From Halocynthiibacter styelae (GTDB lineage Bacteria; Pseudomonadota; Alphaproteobacteria; Rhodobacterales; Rhodobacteraceae): a stretch of 64,000 nucleotides of DNA. Below, in pieces: positions 1 to 8,571 of the stretch. Within the stretch, counting starts at the first letter, position 1, and every line of letters begins with the position of its first letter. The notes beneath the pieces were generated by a model. It did no database searches. It was not told the DNA's origin and saw only the letters and a program-made list of their open reading frames with translations. A program made the translations under genes and the position numbers. The stretch lies in the NCBI RefSeq assembly GCF_016123485.1, contig NZ_JADCKQ010000011.1:79960-143959 (forward strand), in the 5' to 3' direction.

Positions 1-586
1 CCGGGCTTCCGGCGGCATAATCATTCATACGGAACTGGCTGACGCGGCCCTCACTGGTTTTGACGCAGATGTAAGATCCAACCGGGATCGCCCGCACAGG
101 CACGCTGTCGTAAGAGAAAGCCGCATTGGAACAGCCCAGGAAACCGCGATTGGTCCGGTCCCCCACCGCAATGGAAGCCCCGTTCAGCGGCGTCATAAAT
201 TTGCGGGTGCTGGTTTCCGCCTGGAACCAGAGATCGCCTCTGCTGTCAGATGCCAGGCCACCTTCGTCGAGGTCCGCAACCCAGGTCTGCGGAATATCAA
301 TGCCACCGGTGGAATAGGTTACAGGTGTCACAGGAACCAGGGTCGCGATATCCACAGGCGGGATATAGATCGGCGGAACTCCCACCACGCCTTCCTCCGC
401 GGGAACAGGTTCTGGTGCAGCTTCGGCCTCGTCATCGTCGTCCATTGCATTGGCGATACCGGCAATCACGGCACCCACCAGCAGGGCTTTCAGGACATCT
501 TCTTCATCCGCTTTCACAGGGGCGGTTGTGGCCGCTGTCAGTGCCAGAGAAGAAGCAACGAAAGATGTGATAAATTTGCGTGTCAT
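1..586 (-). CDS. secreted protein of unknown function, C-terminus cut by window edge
   Basis: I read this frame directly from the complement; it is open at the left edge and has no stop inside the window. The start ATG at 586 follows an AAAGGA Shine-Dalgarno. Residues 1-29 form a signal peptide ending near PVKA/DEE. A hydrophobic stretch (about 34-51) and an acidic Asp/Glu/Pro linker follow, then a domain containing STGGIDIPQTWVADLD and GSYICVKTSEGRVSQF. That last part matches the C-terminus of the neighbouring 1198-1920 product (GSWICVRTSEGRISEF), so the two are paralogues. The end is predicted to lie only a few codons beyond the window. Function is not recognised; a periplasmic or exported location is inferred from the signal peptide. 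Confidence 0.8.
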   Translation of the reverse strand, partial: MTRKFITSFVASSLALTAATTAPVKADEEDVLKALLVGAVIAGIANAMDDDDEAEAAPEPVPAEEGVVGVPPIYIPPVDIATLVPVTPVTYSTGGIDIPQTWVADLDEGGLASDSRGDLWFQAETSTRKFMTPLNGASIAVGDRTNRGFLGCSNAAFSYDSVPVRAIPVGSYICVKTSEGRVSQFRMNDYAAGSP

Positions 587-751
587 AATGTTTTCCTTTG
601 ATGTTCGGGTGAAGCGCCCCCAGGATGCCGCACCGGATGAAGGTGATGGGAAAACATTGCCTGTTGGGGGAAAGCCGCTCAATAACAGCGGAAAGTTATC
701 GGTTTACATTTATGATTTCAGCCACTTAACAGGATTCACCCGAAAGCCACA

Positions 752-770
752 GTTTCAGACTGTCTGAAAC
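752..770. promoter_or_regulatory. perfect 9-bp inverted repeat, possible operator
   Basis: GTTTCAGAC-T-GTCTGAAAC is a perfect 9+9 bp palindrome with a one-base centre. It lies in the spacer between the divergent genes at 586 (minus) and 844 (plus), where an operator would be expected. No T-tract follows, so a terminator is unlikely. The regulator is unknown. Confidence 0.45.
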
Positions 771-843
771 TCTGCCTTTGCAAAATCCCCCGGGATCGGG
801 TCTGATATTGAATAACGGCCCCAAAACACACATTGATCAGGAT

Positions 844-1125
844 ATGATGAAAACACTGACACTCACCCTTGCGCTGCTCAGCGCCACGCCTGCCACTGCG
901 GGATGCTTTGCCGACTATAAGGCCAAGCAAGAAGACCCGCTGCGCCTGCATTATGGCGTGATTGAACTGCCTGCGGATGCCTGCAACGCCAATGCAGCGC
1001 AATCCATCATCTCTGGTCGGATTGGCCGGGACGGCTGGCAGTTGCTGAATGTGATCTCTGTCTTTGATGACAGCGGACTGGGTTCCCGTCAGTCAGAAGC
1101 CGCAGAATTCTATCTGCGTTACTGA
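844..1125 (+). CDS. small secreted protein of unknown function
   Basis: This encodes 93 residues. The frame is open further upstream, but I chose ATG 844 (ATGATGAAA) because it follows AGGAT and begins a clean signal peptide (MMKTLTLTLALLSATPATAG, cleavage near residue 19-20). The mature part has two cysteines (GCF and DAC), which could form a disulfide in the periplasm, and ends in SEAAEFYLRY. No family is recognised. It stands alone between a possible operator and a shared terminator. It diverges from the secreted protein at 1-586 and converges on that protein's paralogue at 1198-1920. Confidence 0.7.
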   Translation: MMKTLTLTLALLSATPATAGCFADYKAKQEDPLRLHYGVIELPADACNANAAQSIISGRIGRDGWQLLNVISVFDDSGLGSRQSEAAEFYLRY

Positions 1126-1147
1126 TCCTTTCAGCACGACAAAAGAA

Positions 1148-1182
1148 AACGCCCGTCAGGTTCCCCCGGCGGGCGTCTTTAT
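1148..1182. terminator. intrinsic terminator between convergent genes
   Basis: Stem ACGCCCG (1149-1155) pairs with CGGGCGT (1170-1176) and is followed by CTTT on the plus strand, with A-rich sequence on the other side. It sits between the stop of 844-1125 and the stop of the minus-strand gene at 1198, so it probably ends both transcripts. Confidence 0.7.
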
Positions 1183-1197
1183 GTTCGTGAGGCGGGA

Positions 1198-1920
1198 TCA
1201 GTTCCAGGTGGTATAGCCCAGCACCAGAGAATAGGGCGAACCACGGCGGATCTCGTTCACACGGAATTCCGAAATCCGCCCCTCGCTGGTACGCACACAA
1301 ATCCAGGATCCGACATTCACGCGGCTCATCGGCAGGCGGTTGCTGCTGTACCCCGCAGAAGCACATCCGTCTTTGCCACGACCGCGGTTACGGGCGTTTG
1401 AAATCTGCGCCCCATTGCGCGGTGTCATATAGCGTTCCGACGCTGTCACTGCCTGCAGCCAGACATCGCCCCGGGCTGTGTCCAGACGTCCACTGTCCAG
1501 ATCAATCACATAAGTGCCCGGCACCTCCACACCGCCTGTCGAATGCACCGGAGGCGTAGCCCGGACAACGGCGCGCCCCTGGCAGGCAAAACCGCGGTTG
1601 TTCGCGGTGCAATCTTCGCCTTCCGGTTCATAACGCTGAATGGTCCCGGCCGCGCCATATTCACAGATCAGCGCATTCTGCCCGCCAATCCGCCCGACAC
1701 GCGTGCCGCTTAACCGTTCCCCAATCGGGGTGGTCCACCAGTCAGACGGCAGCCGGTCCGTAATCGTCCGGTTCGCCCATTCCAGCGGGCAATCCATCGT
1801 ATAGGCCTGGGCCCTCACAGGTTCCGCCGCCAGCACTGTCAAACCGGCCACAGTCGCCATGCCCAGAACCATTGCTTTCAGCGTGGTAAGTTTCCCAAAA
1901 TGTAATCTCAACTTTGTCAT
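1198..1920 (-). CDS. secreted protein of unknown function, paralogue of the left-edge gene
   Basis: This encodes 240 residues. The frame is open to 1980, but ATG 1920 (MTKLRLHFGK) is preferred because it follows GAGGAAATTGAG and starts the signal peptide (hydrophobic core AMVLGMATVAGLTVLAAEP, end near VRAQA). The mature protein contains several cysteines (YTMDCPLEW, ALICEYG, CTANNRGFACQG, KDGCAS, SWICVR). The part from STGGVEVPGTYVIDLD to the end parallels the 1-586 product, including RNRGRGKDGC against RTNRGFLGC. It is therefore a two-part protein: a unique N-terminal Cys-containing region plus the shared C-terminal module. No function is known to me; it is exported by prediction. Confidence 0.8.
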   Translation of the reverse strand: MTKLRLHFGKLTTLKAMVLGMATVAGLTVLAAEPVRAQAYTMDCPLEWANRTITDRLPSDWWTTPIGERLSGTRVGRIGGQNALICEYGAAGTIQRYEPEGEDCTANNRGFACQGRAVVRATPPVHSTGGVEVPGTYVIDLDSGRLDTARGDVWLQAVTASERYMTPRNGAQISNARNRGRGKDGCASAGYSSNRLPMSRVNVGSWICVRTSEGRISEFRVNEIRRGSPYSLVLGYTTWN

Positions 1921-2116
1921 CTCAATTTCCTCTGCTAAATAGTGCGGATTATCCGCAAGTCCGGGATCAGAAAAATACATGCCCGGCGACCGCTCAATAT
2001 CACTCTGATGTTATCATATATCAGGCCCGTTTTAAACATTTGTCCGCCGATGCCCCTTTGGCGAGACTTGATTTCCCCGGTGCTTCGCCGGACAATATCC
2101 GTCAGGAGGGCAGTTC

Positions 2117-2818
2117 ATGCCAAAATCAGAAAAAATCGCCAAACTGCCCGTTTCCGGCACTCAGGTCGTCACCATTGGAATCAGCCTGATTGTGCTGATC
2201 CTTCTGATTGTTGCGGTGGTTCTGTTCTATAACCTGCCCGACGCCAACGCCTTCAACGCGCGTGTGGAACGGATCTTTGTGGAAAACACATCCCTGACCG
2301 ATCCCGGCGATATCCGCTTTCTCGAAGTCCTTGCGCAATCCGGCACCGCCTTCCAGGAAACTCTGGGATCTTACCGCAGCGCCATCTTTGTGCTGCTCGT
2401 CTTCGCCACCGCCATGATGATCGCCGCCCTTGTGTTCCTCGTCACCATCGTCGCCCTGAACCGCCGCCTCTCTGCGGTGGAACGTGCCGGCATTCAGGTG
2501 TCATCCCTGATGATTTCCCGCGAAGAAAACACGGTTTATCTGAACAATATGGAATTCAAACTGACCGAGGCCGCGCTTGAAACCATCTCCGTCCTGGCCG
2601 AAGCCCGCATGGATGACGAAGTTCTGTCCGGCGCCGAAATCGAAGGCATGATTTCAGGCCGGTCCCCATCCGACTGTGAAGAAGCCGCCGGTGCCACCCG
2701 CATCAAACGCCTGCGCGACACGCTGGGTAATCAGATGGTCAGCGACCTGCTGGTCAAAAACATCGCCCGCCGTGGCTATATGCTGGCCATCGAAAAAGAC
2801 GTGATCCGGATGGTGTAA
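2117..2818 (+). CDS. two-helix membrane protein with C-terminal winged-helix-like domain
   Basis: This encodes 233 residues; ATG 2117 follows a strong AGGAGGG. Two hydrophobic helices (about 17-38 and 87-114) flank a short loop predicted to be periplasmic, leaving residues 115-233 in the cytoplasm. The tail resembles the OmpR-type winged helix: a short strand pair (NTVYLNNMEFKLT), helices, then RIKRLRDTLGN and the wing-like NIARRGYMLAI, comparable to RRLRKKLGD...RGRGYRL in response regulators. This makes it a possible membrane-bound transcription regulator with the order TM-TM-wHTH, the reverse of ToxR/CadC. DNA binding is inferred from pattern alone and may be wrong. It appears to be monocistronic or coupled to the small secreted gene 38 bases downstream. 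Confidence 0.75.
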   Translation: MPKSEKIAKLPVSGTQVVTIGISLIVLILLIVAVVLFYNLPDANAFNARVERIFVENTSLTDPGDIRFLEVLAQSGTAFQETLGSYRSAIFVLLVFATAMMIAALVFLVTIVALNRRLSAVERAGIQVSSLMISREENTVYLNNMEFKLTEAALETISVLAEARMDDEVLSGAEIEGMISGRSPSDCEEAAGATRIKRLRDTLGNQMVSDLLVKNIARRGYMLAIEKDVIRMV

Positions 2819-2856
2819 CCCCCTCTCGACGCCCTGCCAAAAACCTGAGGAACCCG

Positions 2857-3234
2857 ATGCGCATTCTAAATGTATACCCGCCTGCTATTGTGATCACACT
2901 TTGTACAGTGAACTCATCTCCAGCAGCGTGCTATGATGTCGCGTCACCCTCCTTCCCCCTTTCAATTGTTGAAATATGTCACGACACAGGGTGCTCCCAA
3001 GCCGTGTTGCAGCGAACATGTGGCAATATTCATTACTCCTCTGAAGAATATGATTCTGACGGCAATACATGGCTTTTCAGGGTCAAAACTAATGAAACAC
3101 AACAAGAGTTCTCAATTGAGATCCCAACTTCTACTTCAGTTGCTCCAATGTACGCACGGCAAATATCTTGCACAGCAATAAGTGCCCCCACAGCGTGTCG
3201 CTTCATCAATAGCGTTCTTGTAGGCATCAATTGA
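2857..3234 (+). CDS. small secreted Cys-rich protein of unknown function
   Basis: This encodes 125 residues; ATG 2857 follows GAGGAA. The N-terminus (MRILNVYPPAIVITLCTVNS) looks like a signal peptide with cleavage after SPAA or nearby. The mature part has six or so cysteines (ACYDV, EICHDTGC, RTCGN, SCTAIS, ACRF), a pattern suggesting disulfides in the periplasm. Base composition is visibly more AT-rich than the flanking genes, and codon use is looser, which suggests recent acquisition. No family is recognised. It follows the membrane protein at 2117 in the same direction. Confidence 0.6.
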   Translation: MRILNVYPPAIVITLCTVNSSPAACYDVASPSFPLSIVEICHDTGCSQAVLQRTCGNIHYSSEEYDSDGNTWLFRVKTNETQQEFSIEIPTSTSVAPMYARQISCTAISAPTACRFINSVLVGIN

Positions 3235-3299
3235 TCTTGTAACTCACTAGAGCCAGCTCTCATTTCTCAGCCACATAATTCAAACCATAGATTTCCGTG

Positions 3300-3316
3300 C
3301 TGACAGGCGCTAACAA
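3300..3316. promoter_or_regulatory. possible LacI/GntR-type operator
   Basis: The sequence CTGACAGGCGCTAACAATG contains one perfect half-site (GCGCTAACA) of the LacI/GntR-family consensus TGTTAGCGCTAACA; the left half is degenerate. It lies about 35-50 bases before the LacI-type gene at 3350, which is a plausible position for autoregulation. Confidence 0.35.
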
Positions 3317-3349
3317 TGGTTTAACAGTTACAAAAGGCCTGCGTACCCA

Positions 3350-4393
3350 ATGACCTCCACACCTTCGGAACCGCCCAGACGCCCCCTGACTTTGCGTGAT
3401 GTATCTGAGGCCTCCGGGGTCAGTGAAATGACGGTGTCCCGCGTGCTGCGCAATCGCGGCGATGTATCGGAACGCACCCGTGAAAAAGTCCGCGCTGCCG
3501 CCAAAGAACTGGGCTACGTGCCCAATAAGATCGCCGGGGCGCTTGCCTCGCAGCGCGTGAATCTTGTCGCCGTGATCATCCCGTCCATGTCCAATATGGT
3601 CTTCCCCGACGTCATGACCGGCATTACCGAAGTGCTGGATGGCAGCGGGCTGCAACCTGTTATCGGCATCACCGGCTATCGGCCGGAAAAGGAAGAACAG
3701 GTTCTGTATGAAATGCTGTCCTGGCGGCCTTCCGGCGTGATCATTGCCGGTCTGGAACATACGGATGCGTCCCGCGCCATGATGCAGAACGCTGACATTC
3801 CCGTGGTCGAAATCATGGATGTGGATGGCAAGCCGATTGATTCCATGGTCGGCATTTCCCACCGTCGCGCAGGCCGTGAAATGGCCAAGGCGATCATCAA
3901 AGCGGGTTACGAAAACATCGGCTTCCTTGGCACGAAAATGCCGCTGGATCACCGAGCGCGCAAACGGTTCGAAGGTTTCACAGAAGCGCTCGCCAAAGCG
4001 GGCCTGGAAATCCAGGATAAGGAATTCTACTCCGGTGGTTCGGCCCTAGCCAAAGGCCGCGAGATGACCGAAGCCATTCTGAAACGTTCCCCCGAACTGG
4101 ATTTCCTCTACTATTCAAACGACATGATCGGCGCGGGCGGGCTTCTGCATTGCCTCAGCAAGGGCATCGACGTGCCCGGCCAGATCGGTCTTGCCGGGTT
4201 CAACGGCGTGGAACTGCTGCAGGGTCTGCCCGTACAGCTGGCCACCATGGACGCGGGACGTTCTGAAATCGGGCGCAAAGCTGCGGAAATCATCATTCGC
4301 CGCAATACGCCGGATCAGGATCACGCCCCGGAACGCCTGGAAATCTCCCCGGTTATTCAGTTTGGCGAAACACTGAAGCGCCGACGGAAATAA
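3350..4393 (+). CDS. LacI family transcriptional regulator (GntR-like)
   Basis: This encodes 347 residues. The N-terminal LacI helix-turn-helix is clear (LTLRDVSEASGVSEMTVSRV, then RTREKVRAAAKELGYVPNKI with the hinge helix). The periplasmic-binding-like effector domain follows (VNLVAVIIPSMSNMVFPDV...). It is closest in feel to the gluconate repressor branch of LacI proteins, though the ligand is unknown. The start ATG 3350 has only a weak AAAAGG upstream. The CocE-type hydrolase begins 38 bases after its stop in the same direction, so this regulator probably controls that gene and perhaps itself. Confidence 0.93.
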   Translation: MTSTPSEPPRRPLTLRDVSEASGVSEMTVSRVLRNRGDVSERTREKVRAAAKELGYVPNKIAGALASQRVNLVAVIIPSMSNMVFPDVMTGITEVLDGSGLQPVIGITGYRPEKEEQVLYEMLSWRPSGVIIAGLEHTDASRAMMQNADIPVVEIMDVDGKPIDSMVGISHRRAGREMAKAIIKAGYENIGFLGTKMPLDHRARKRFEGFTEALAKAGLEIQDKEFYSGGSALAKGREMTEAILKRSPELDFLYYSNDMIGAGGLLHCLSKGIDVPGQIGLAGFNGVELLQGLPVQLATMDAGRSEIGRKAAEIIIRRNTPDQDHAPERLEISPVIQFGETLKRRRK

Positions 4394-4431
4394 AGCACCG
4401 CAAATAAGACACTAATTCAGGGAATATCGCG

Positions 4432-6378
4432 ATGTCTCAGCCCCACAACGTCACCATTGATCGCGATATGGGCATTGCCCTGCCGGACGGCACGCGCCTG
4501 TCTGCCCAGGTCTGGATGCCCGATGGCCCCGGCCCCTTCCCCGCGATCCTGGAATATCTGCCCTACCGCAAATCCGACGGCACCGCCGCACGTGATCATG
4601 GTATGCATCTGGCCTTTGCACAGCAGGGCTATGTCAGCATCCGGGTGGATCGGCGCGGCACCGGCGACAGTGAGGGCAGCTTTGACGATGAGTATTCGGA
4701 AGAAGAACTGTCAGACGGCGAAGACATTATCGCCTGGATCGCGGACCAGACCTGGTGCAATGGCAATGTCGGCATTCAGGGCATCTCCTGGGGTGGCTTC
4801 AACGGGCTGCAACTGGCCGCCCGTCGCCCGCCTGCACTAAAGGCGGTGATCTCCATCGGCACCACCGTCAATCGCTACACCGATGACATCCACTACAAGG
4901 GCGGCATTCAGCTGTCTGAAAACATCGGCTGGGTGGCAACGGCGACCTCCTGGAATTCCATGCCGCCCGACCCCGCACTGATTGAAAACTGGCGCGAGAT
5001 CTGGCTGAAACGTCTGGAAAACGCCCCGAACCTTGGCAAGATCTGGACGGAACATAAGAACCGCGATGATTACTGGAAACATGGTTCCGTCTGCGAAGAT
5101 TACAGCGTCATCACGACACCAACCCTGATCATGGGCGGTCAGCTGGATGGCTATCGCAACGCCATGTCCGAACTGGTTGAAAACGGGCCCGGTGTGGTCA
5201 AAGGCGTGCTTGGCCCCTGGAACCACAAATACCCGCATATTTCGACGATTTCCCCTGCAACAGACTATATTGGCGATGCGCTGAACTGGTGGGATCGCTG
5301 GCTGAAAGGCGTGGAAAACAGTGCCGAAAATGATCCGGCCTACCGCGCCTATATCATGGACAGCTGCACGCCCGATCCCGCGCTGAAAGCCCGCCCCGGG
5401 CGCTGGGTGTCTGAGGCAGACTGGCCCTCAGACAATGTAACCGTGCAAACCCACAAGCTCTGCGATGCGCCGCAAAAGATCACCACCGATCTGCTTTGCG
5501 GTCAGGGCTGCGGCGAATACTTCCCCTTCGGCTTTGGCCCCGGCGAATTGCCGGATGATCAGACCGCCGACAACGCCCGTTCGCTTTGCTTTGATGTGTC
5601 CGTCCCTGAAACCACCGACATCCTCGGCGCCTCCACTGTCAACCTGACCATCGCCGCAGATCAACCCCGCGCGCAAGTGGTCGTCCGTCTTTGCGATGAA
5701 CGCCCCGACGGCACATCCGCCCTGATCACCCTTGGCATGCTCAACCTGCGCCATCACCAGGGATCAGACACAATGCGCGATCTCACCCCCGGTGAGCCTG
5801 TAACAGTCTCTATTCCACTGGATCATAGCGCATACCGTCTGCCCGCCGGCCATAAGCTGCGCGTTGCCATTTCCCCCAGCTACTGGCCCTACGCCTGGCC
5901 TGAAGCCGCACCTGCGACGCTGACCGTTCACAAAGCCAGCCTTACGCTACCCTGCCGCAAAACCATCGCTGACAGCGATGAATGGCACTATGATACGCCT
6001 CGCCCGATGGAAGCCCGCGACATTCAGATGAACGAGATCGGGAAAGAGGAAAAACAGCGGAAAACAGACCCTATTACCGGGGAATCCACGCTTGTCATCC
6101 GATCCGGGCGCAATGAGGTGACGGATCAGATCAATGATTTGACCACAGGATCAGAGATGTCAGAGATCTGGACTATTCACCCAGACAATCCCGCCTCTGC
6201 CCGCGTCGAAATCATCTGGCAACGCTGGCTGAAACGCGATGGTGTCACCGCCCACAGCCACCTGGTCACCCGACAGACCACTTCTGCGGATCACTTCCAC
6301 ATTGAACAGGACTTCACTGTTTCAGAGAACGGCGAACAGGTGTTTCAACGCATGACCAAAGACGATATCGCACGCTGA
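4432..6378 (+). CDS. CocE/NonD family serine hydrolase (X-Pro dipeptidyl-peptidase S15-like)
   Basis: This encodes 648 residues. An N-terminal alpha/beta hydrolase domain carries the nucleophile elbow GISWGG (Ser near residue 119); candidate triad partners are the Asp in GGQLDGYR and the His in GPWNHKYPH. The C-terminal half is the jelly-roll X-Pro dipeptidyl-peptidase C domain (LPDDQTADNARSLCF..., GHKLRVAISPSYWPY). Length and order match the cocaine-esterase/acylase family. There is no signal peptide, so it is cytoplasmic. The substrate, an ester or amide, cannot be deduced. A tail of about 120 residues after the usual C domain (KTDPITGESTLVIRSGRN onward) is longer than in CocE. It pairs with the LacI-type gene upstream. 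Confidence 0.92.
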   Translation: MSQPHNVTIDRDMGIALPDGTRLSAQVWMPDGPGPFPAILEYLPYRKSDGTAARDHGMHLAFAQQGYVSIRVDRRGTGDSEGSFDDEYSEEELSDGEDIIAWIADQTWCNGNVGIQGISWGGFNGLQLAARRPPALKAVISIGTTVNRYTDDIHYKGGIQLSENIGWVATATSWNSMPPDPALIENWREIWLKRLENAPNLGKIWTEHKNRDDYWKHGSVCEDYSVITTPTLIMGGQLDGYRNAMSELVENGPGVVKGVLGPWNHKYPHISTISPATDYIGDALNWWDRWLKGVENSAENDPAYRAYIMDSCTPDPALKARPGRWVSEADWPSDNVTVQTHKLCDAPQKITTDLLCGQGCGEYFPFGFGPGELPDDQTADNARSLCFDVSVPETTDILGASTVNLTIAADQPRAQVVVRLCDERPDGTSALITLGMLNLRHHQGSDTMRDLTPGEPVTVSIPLDHSAYRLPAGHKLRVAISPSYWPYAWPEAAPATLTVHKASLTLPCRKTIADSDEWHYDTPRPMEARDIQMNEIGKEEKQRKTDPITGESTLVIRSGRNEVTDQINDLTTGSEMSEIWTIHPDNPASARVEIIWQRWLKRDGVTAHSHLVTRQTTSADHFHIEQDFTVSENGEQVFQRMTKDDIAR

Positions 6379-6408
6379 AACAGGGTCTGACACAGGGGAA
6401 TTGGCCGA

Positions 6409-7419
6409 TCAGGCCACCCCAAGGTTCAGAAGCTGCAGCAGGGTCAGCACACCCACTGGCTTGCCGTCTTCCAGCACATAAGCAGCCGAAATCTTGTTCT
6501 TCTGCATCCGCGCCAGCGCACCCGCCGCCAGCATATCTTTGCTCAGGCAGATCGGATCAGCTGTCATAATCTCAGACGCTTTGGTTTCCCGCATCGCCGC
6601 CTGCATGCTGGTGTCAGAACTTTCCGCCAGATAGCGCCGCAGATCACCATCCGTGACAACCCCGATCAGATCGCCCGCATCATTCGTGATCCCGACGATG
6701 CCCAGGTTCTTCCCCCAGATGCCGGACACCACGTCAAACACCACCTGATCCTGCCCAACCAATGGCATATCGTCGCCTTTCGACATGATCTCACCCACAT
6801 CGGTCAGGGACGCGCCCAGCTTGCCGCCAGGATGGAAATCAAAGAAGGATTTCTCACTGAACCCACGCGCGCGCAGCAATGCCACCGCCAGCGCATCACC
6901 AATCGCCAGCTGCAACAGCGTCGATGTCGTCGGCGCAAGATTATGCGGGCAGGCTTCGGGTGATTTCGGCAGGGCAATCGCCACATTCGCAGCCTTCGCC
7001 AGCGTGCTTTGCGCATTACCGGAAATAGAAATCAGCGGCACCCGGAAACGGCGGCAGTAGGTGGCCAGATCGCCAAGTTCACGGGTTTCCCCGGACCAGG
7101 ACAGCATCAGCACCACATCATCCTTTGTAATCATCCCCAGATCGCCATGGCTGGCTTCCGCAGGATGCACAAAAAACGCAGGCGTGCCCGTTGATGCAAA
7201 AGTCGCCGCCAGCTTACAGCCGATATGCCCGCTTTTCCCCATTCCGCTGACGATCAACCGGCCCTTCATCGCCAGAATAGTCTCTAACGCAGGCGTAAGC
7301 GCCTCTGTCAGGGCCTGATCTGGGGCATCAGGCGCAAGGTGATCTTCCAGAACACGAATGCCGTGGCGAAAAGCTGTCAGCGCCTCGCGGATGTTCTCAA
7401 TATGCCCGGTGTCACTCAT
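6409..7419 (-). CDS. kdsD: arabinose-5-phosphate isomerase, KpsF/GutQ family (SIS + two CBS)
   Basis: This encodes 336 residues. The SIS sugar-isomerase domain (about 40-180) contains GMGKSGHIGCKLAATF and the family HPAEASHGDLG segment. It is followed by two CBS domains (DDMPLVGQDQVVFDVV... and MTADPICLSKDMLA...). Proteins of this architecture interconvert ribulose 5-phosphate and arabinose 5-phosphate, the first step of KDO synthesis for lipopolysaccharide. Start ATG 7419 (MSDTGHIENIREAL) lies 27 bases after the stop of queG in the same direction, so the two are probably cotranscribed. Confidence 0.93.
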   Translation of the reverse strand: MSDTGHIENIREALTAFRHGIRVLEDHLAPDAPDQALTEALTPALETILAMKGRLIVSGMGKSGHIGCKLAATFASTGTPAFFVHPAEASHGDLGMITKDDVVLMLSWSGETRELGDLATYCRRFRVPLISISGNAQSTLAKAANVAIALPKSPEACPHNLAPTTSTLLQLAIGDALAVALLRARGFSEKSFFDFHPGGKLGASLTDVGEIMSKGDDMPLVGQDQVVFDVVSGIWGKNLGIVGITNDAGDLIGVVTDGDLRRYLAESSDTSMQAAMRETKASEIMTADPICLSKDMLAAGALARMQKNKISAAYVLEDGKPVGVLTLLQLLNLGVA

Positions 7420-7446
7420 GTCGTCGCCCTCATGCTTTGCCCCTGC

Positions 7447-8496
7447 TTACCCGCCCGCGCCCGGCTGATCAAGCTGCGCCACCGCCCAGCGCGCCGCATC
7501 GGCGACAGTGGCATCGTCATCCTCAACCAGGCCCTGCGCCACCGTCCGCAAATCTGCCCGCCCGGAATTGCCAATCGCATACAGCACATTGCGCACAAAG
7601 CGGTTCCGGCCCACGCGTTTGATCGGTGATCCCGAAAAGAACGCCCGGAACCCGGCATCATCCAGCACAGCAAGTTCTGCCAGCTCAGGCCCCAGCAGCT
7701 CAGGCCGCGCATGATACCGCATCTCAGACGCATCCTGCGCGAATTTGTTCCAGGGACAGGCCGCCAGACAATCATCACAGCCATAAATCCGGTTGCCCAG
7801 CATCGGGCGCAATTCTTCATCCACCGGCCCGTGATGTTCAATCGTCAGGTAAGAAATACAACGCCGCGCATCCAGTTGATAGGGCGCGGGAAAAGCCCCG
7901 GTCGGACAGACATCCAGACAAGCCCGGCAAGACCCGCAACTGTCCCGCCCCGCGTCATCCGGTTCAAGCTCAGCAGTTGTGAAAATCGCGCCCAGAAAAA
8001 ACCAGCTGCCCAGTTCATGCCCAACAAGGTTGGTATGCTTCCCCTGCCAGCCCAGCCCGGCCGCAGCGCCCAGGGGCTTTTCCATCACCGGCGCCGTATC
8101 GACAAAAACCTTAATCTGCGTGTCCGGTTCCTGTTCAATCAGCCAGCGCCCGACACGTTTCAGACGTTTCTTCACAATGTCATGGTAATCGCGGTTCTGC
8201 GCATATACCGAAATCGCCGCCCGGTCTTTATGCTTCAGAACCTCACGCGGGTCATGTTCAGGCGTGTACACCTCGGCCAGCATCACCACAGATTTTGCCT
8301 CAGGCCACAAGGTCTCCGGGCTGCCCCGCCAATGCATCCGCTCGGCCATCCAGGCCATCTGCCCGTGCCGTCCGGCATCAACATATTGCTGCAAGCGTTC
8401 CGCAATCTGTGGCACCGCATCCGGACGACAGACCCCCATCTGCGCAAAACCTGCCTCAATGGCATAATCCTGCAATCGCGCCTTCAACCCGTCCAT
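7447..8496 (-). CDS. queG: epoxyqueuosine reductase
   Basis: This encodes 349 residues, the normal family length. The two [4Fe-4S] ferredoxin-type clusters are evident: [16 protein letters not shown] and [13 protein letters not shown]. The catalytic-region segment [26 protein letters not shown] is the QueG signature (cobalamin pocket). A C-terminal HEAT-like helical region ([16 protein letters not shown]...) contacts tRNA in known structures. The enzyme converts epoxyqueuosine to queuosine at the wobble base of tRNAs with GUN anticodons, in the cytoplasm. It lies between a GST gene and kdsD, all on the minus strand. Confidence 0.96.
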   Translation of the reverse strand: MDGLKARLQDYAIEAGFAQMGVCRPDAVPQIAERLQQYVDAGRHGQMAWMAERMHWRGSPETLWPEAKSVVMLAEVYTPEHDPREVLKHKDRAAISVYAQNRDYHDIVKKRLKRVGRWLIEQEPDTQIKVFVDTAPVMEKPLGAAAGLGWQGKHTNLVGHELGSWFFLGAIFTTAELEPDDAGRDSCGSCRACLDVCPTGAFPAPYQLDARRCISYLTIEHHGPVDEELRPMLGNRIYGCDDCLAACPWNKFAQDASEMRYHARPELLGPELAELAVLDDAGFRAFFSGSPIKRVGRNRFVRNVLYAIGNSGRADLRTVAQGLVEDDDATVADAARWAVAQLDQPGAGG

Positions 8497-8546
8497 TTTG
8501 TCTCTCCAAATATTCCCGGGGGGAATCCTGAAAGGATGGGGGGCAG

Positions 8547-8568
8547 GCAGCCCCCCTGTAGGGGCTGC
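8547..8568. terminator. GC-rich hairpin between GST and queG
   Basis: GCAGCCCC-CCTGTA-GGGGCTGC is a perfect 8-bp stem with a 6-base loop, immediately after the stop of the minus-strand GST gene. There is no convincing U-tract on the minus strand, so it may be a processing or attenuating hairpin rather than a strong terminator. Confidence 0.45.
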
Positions 8569-8571
8569 GGC

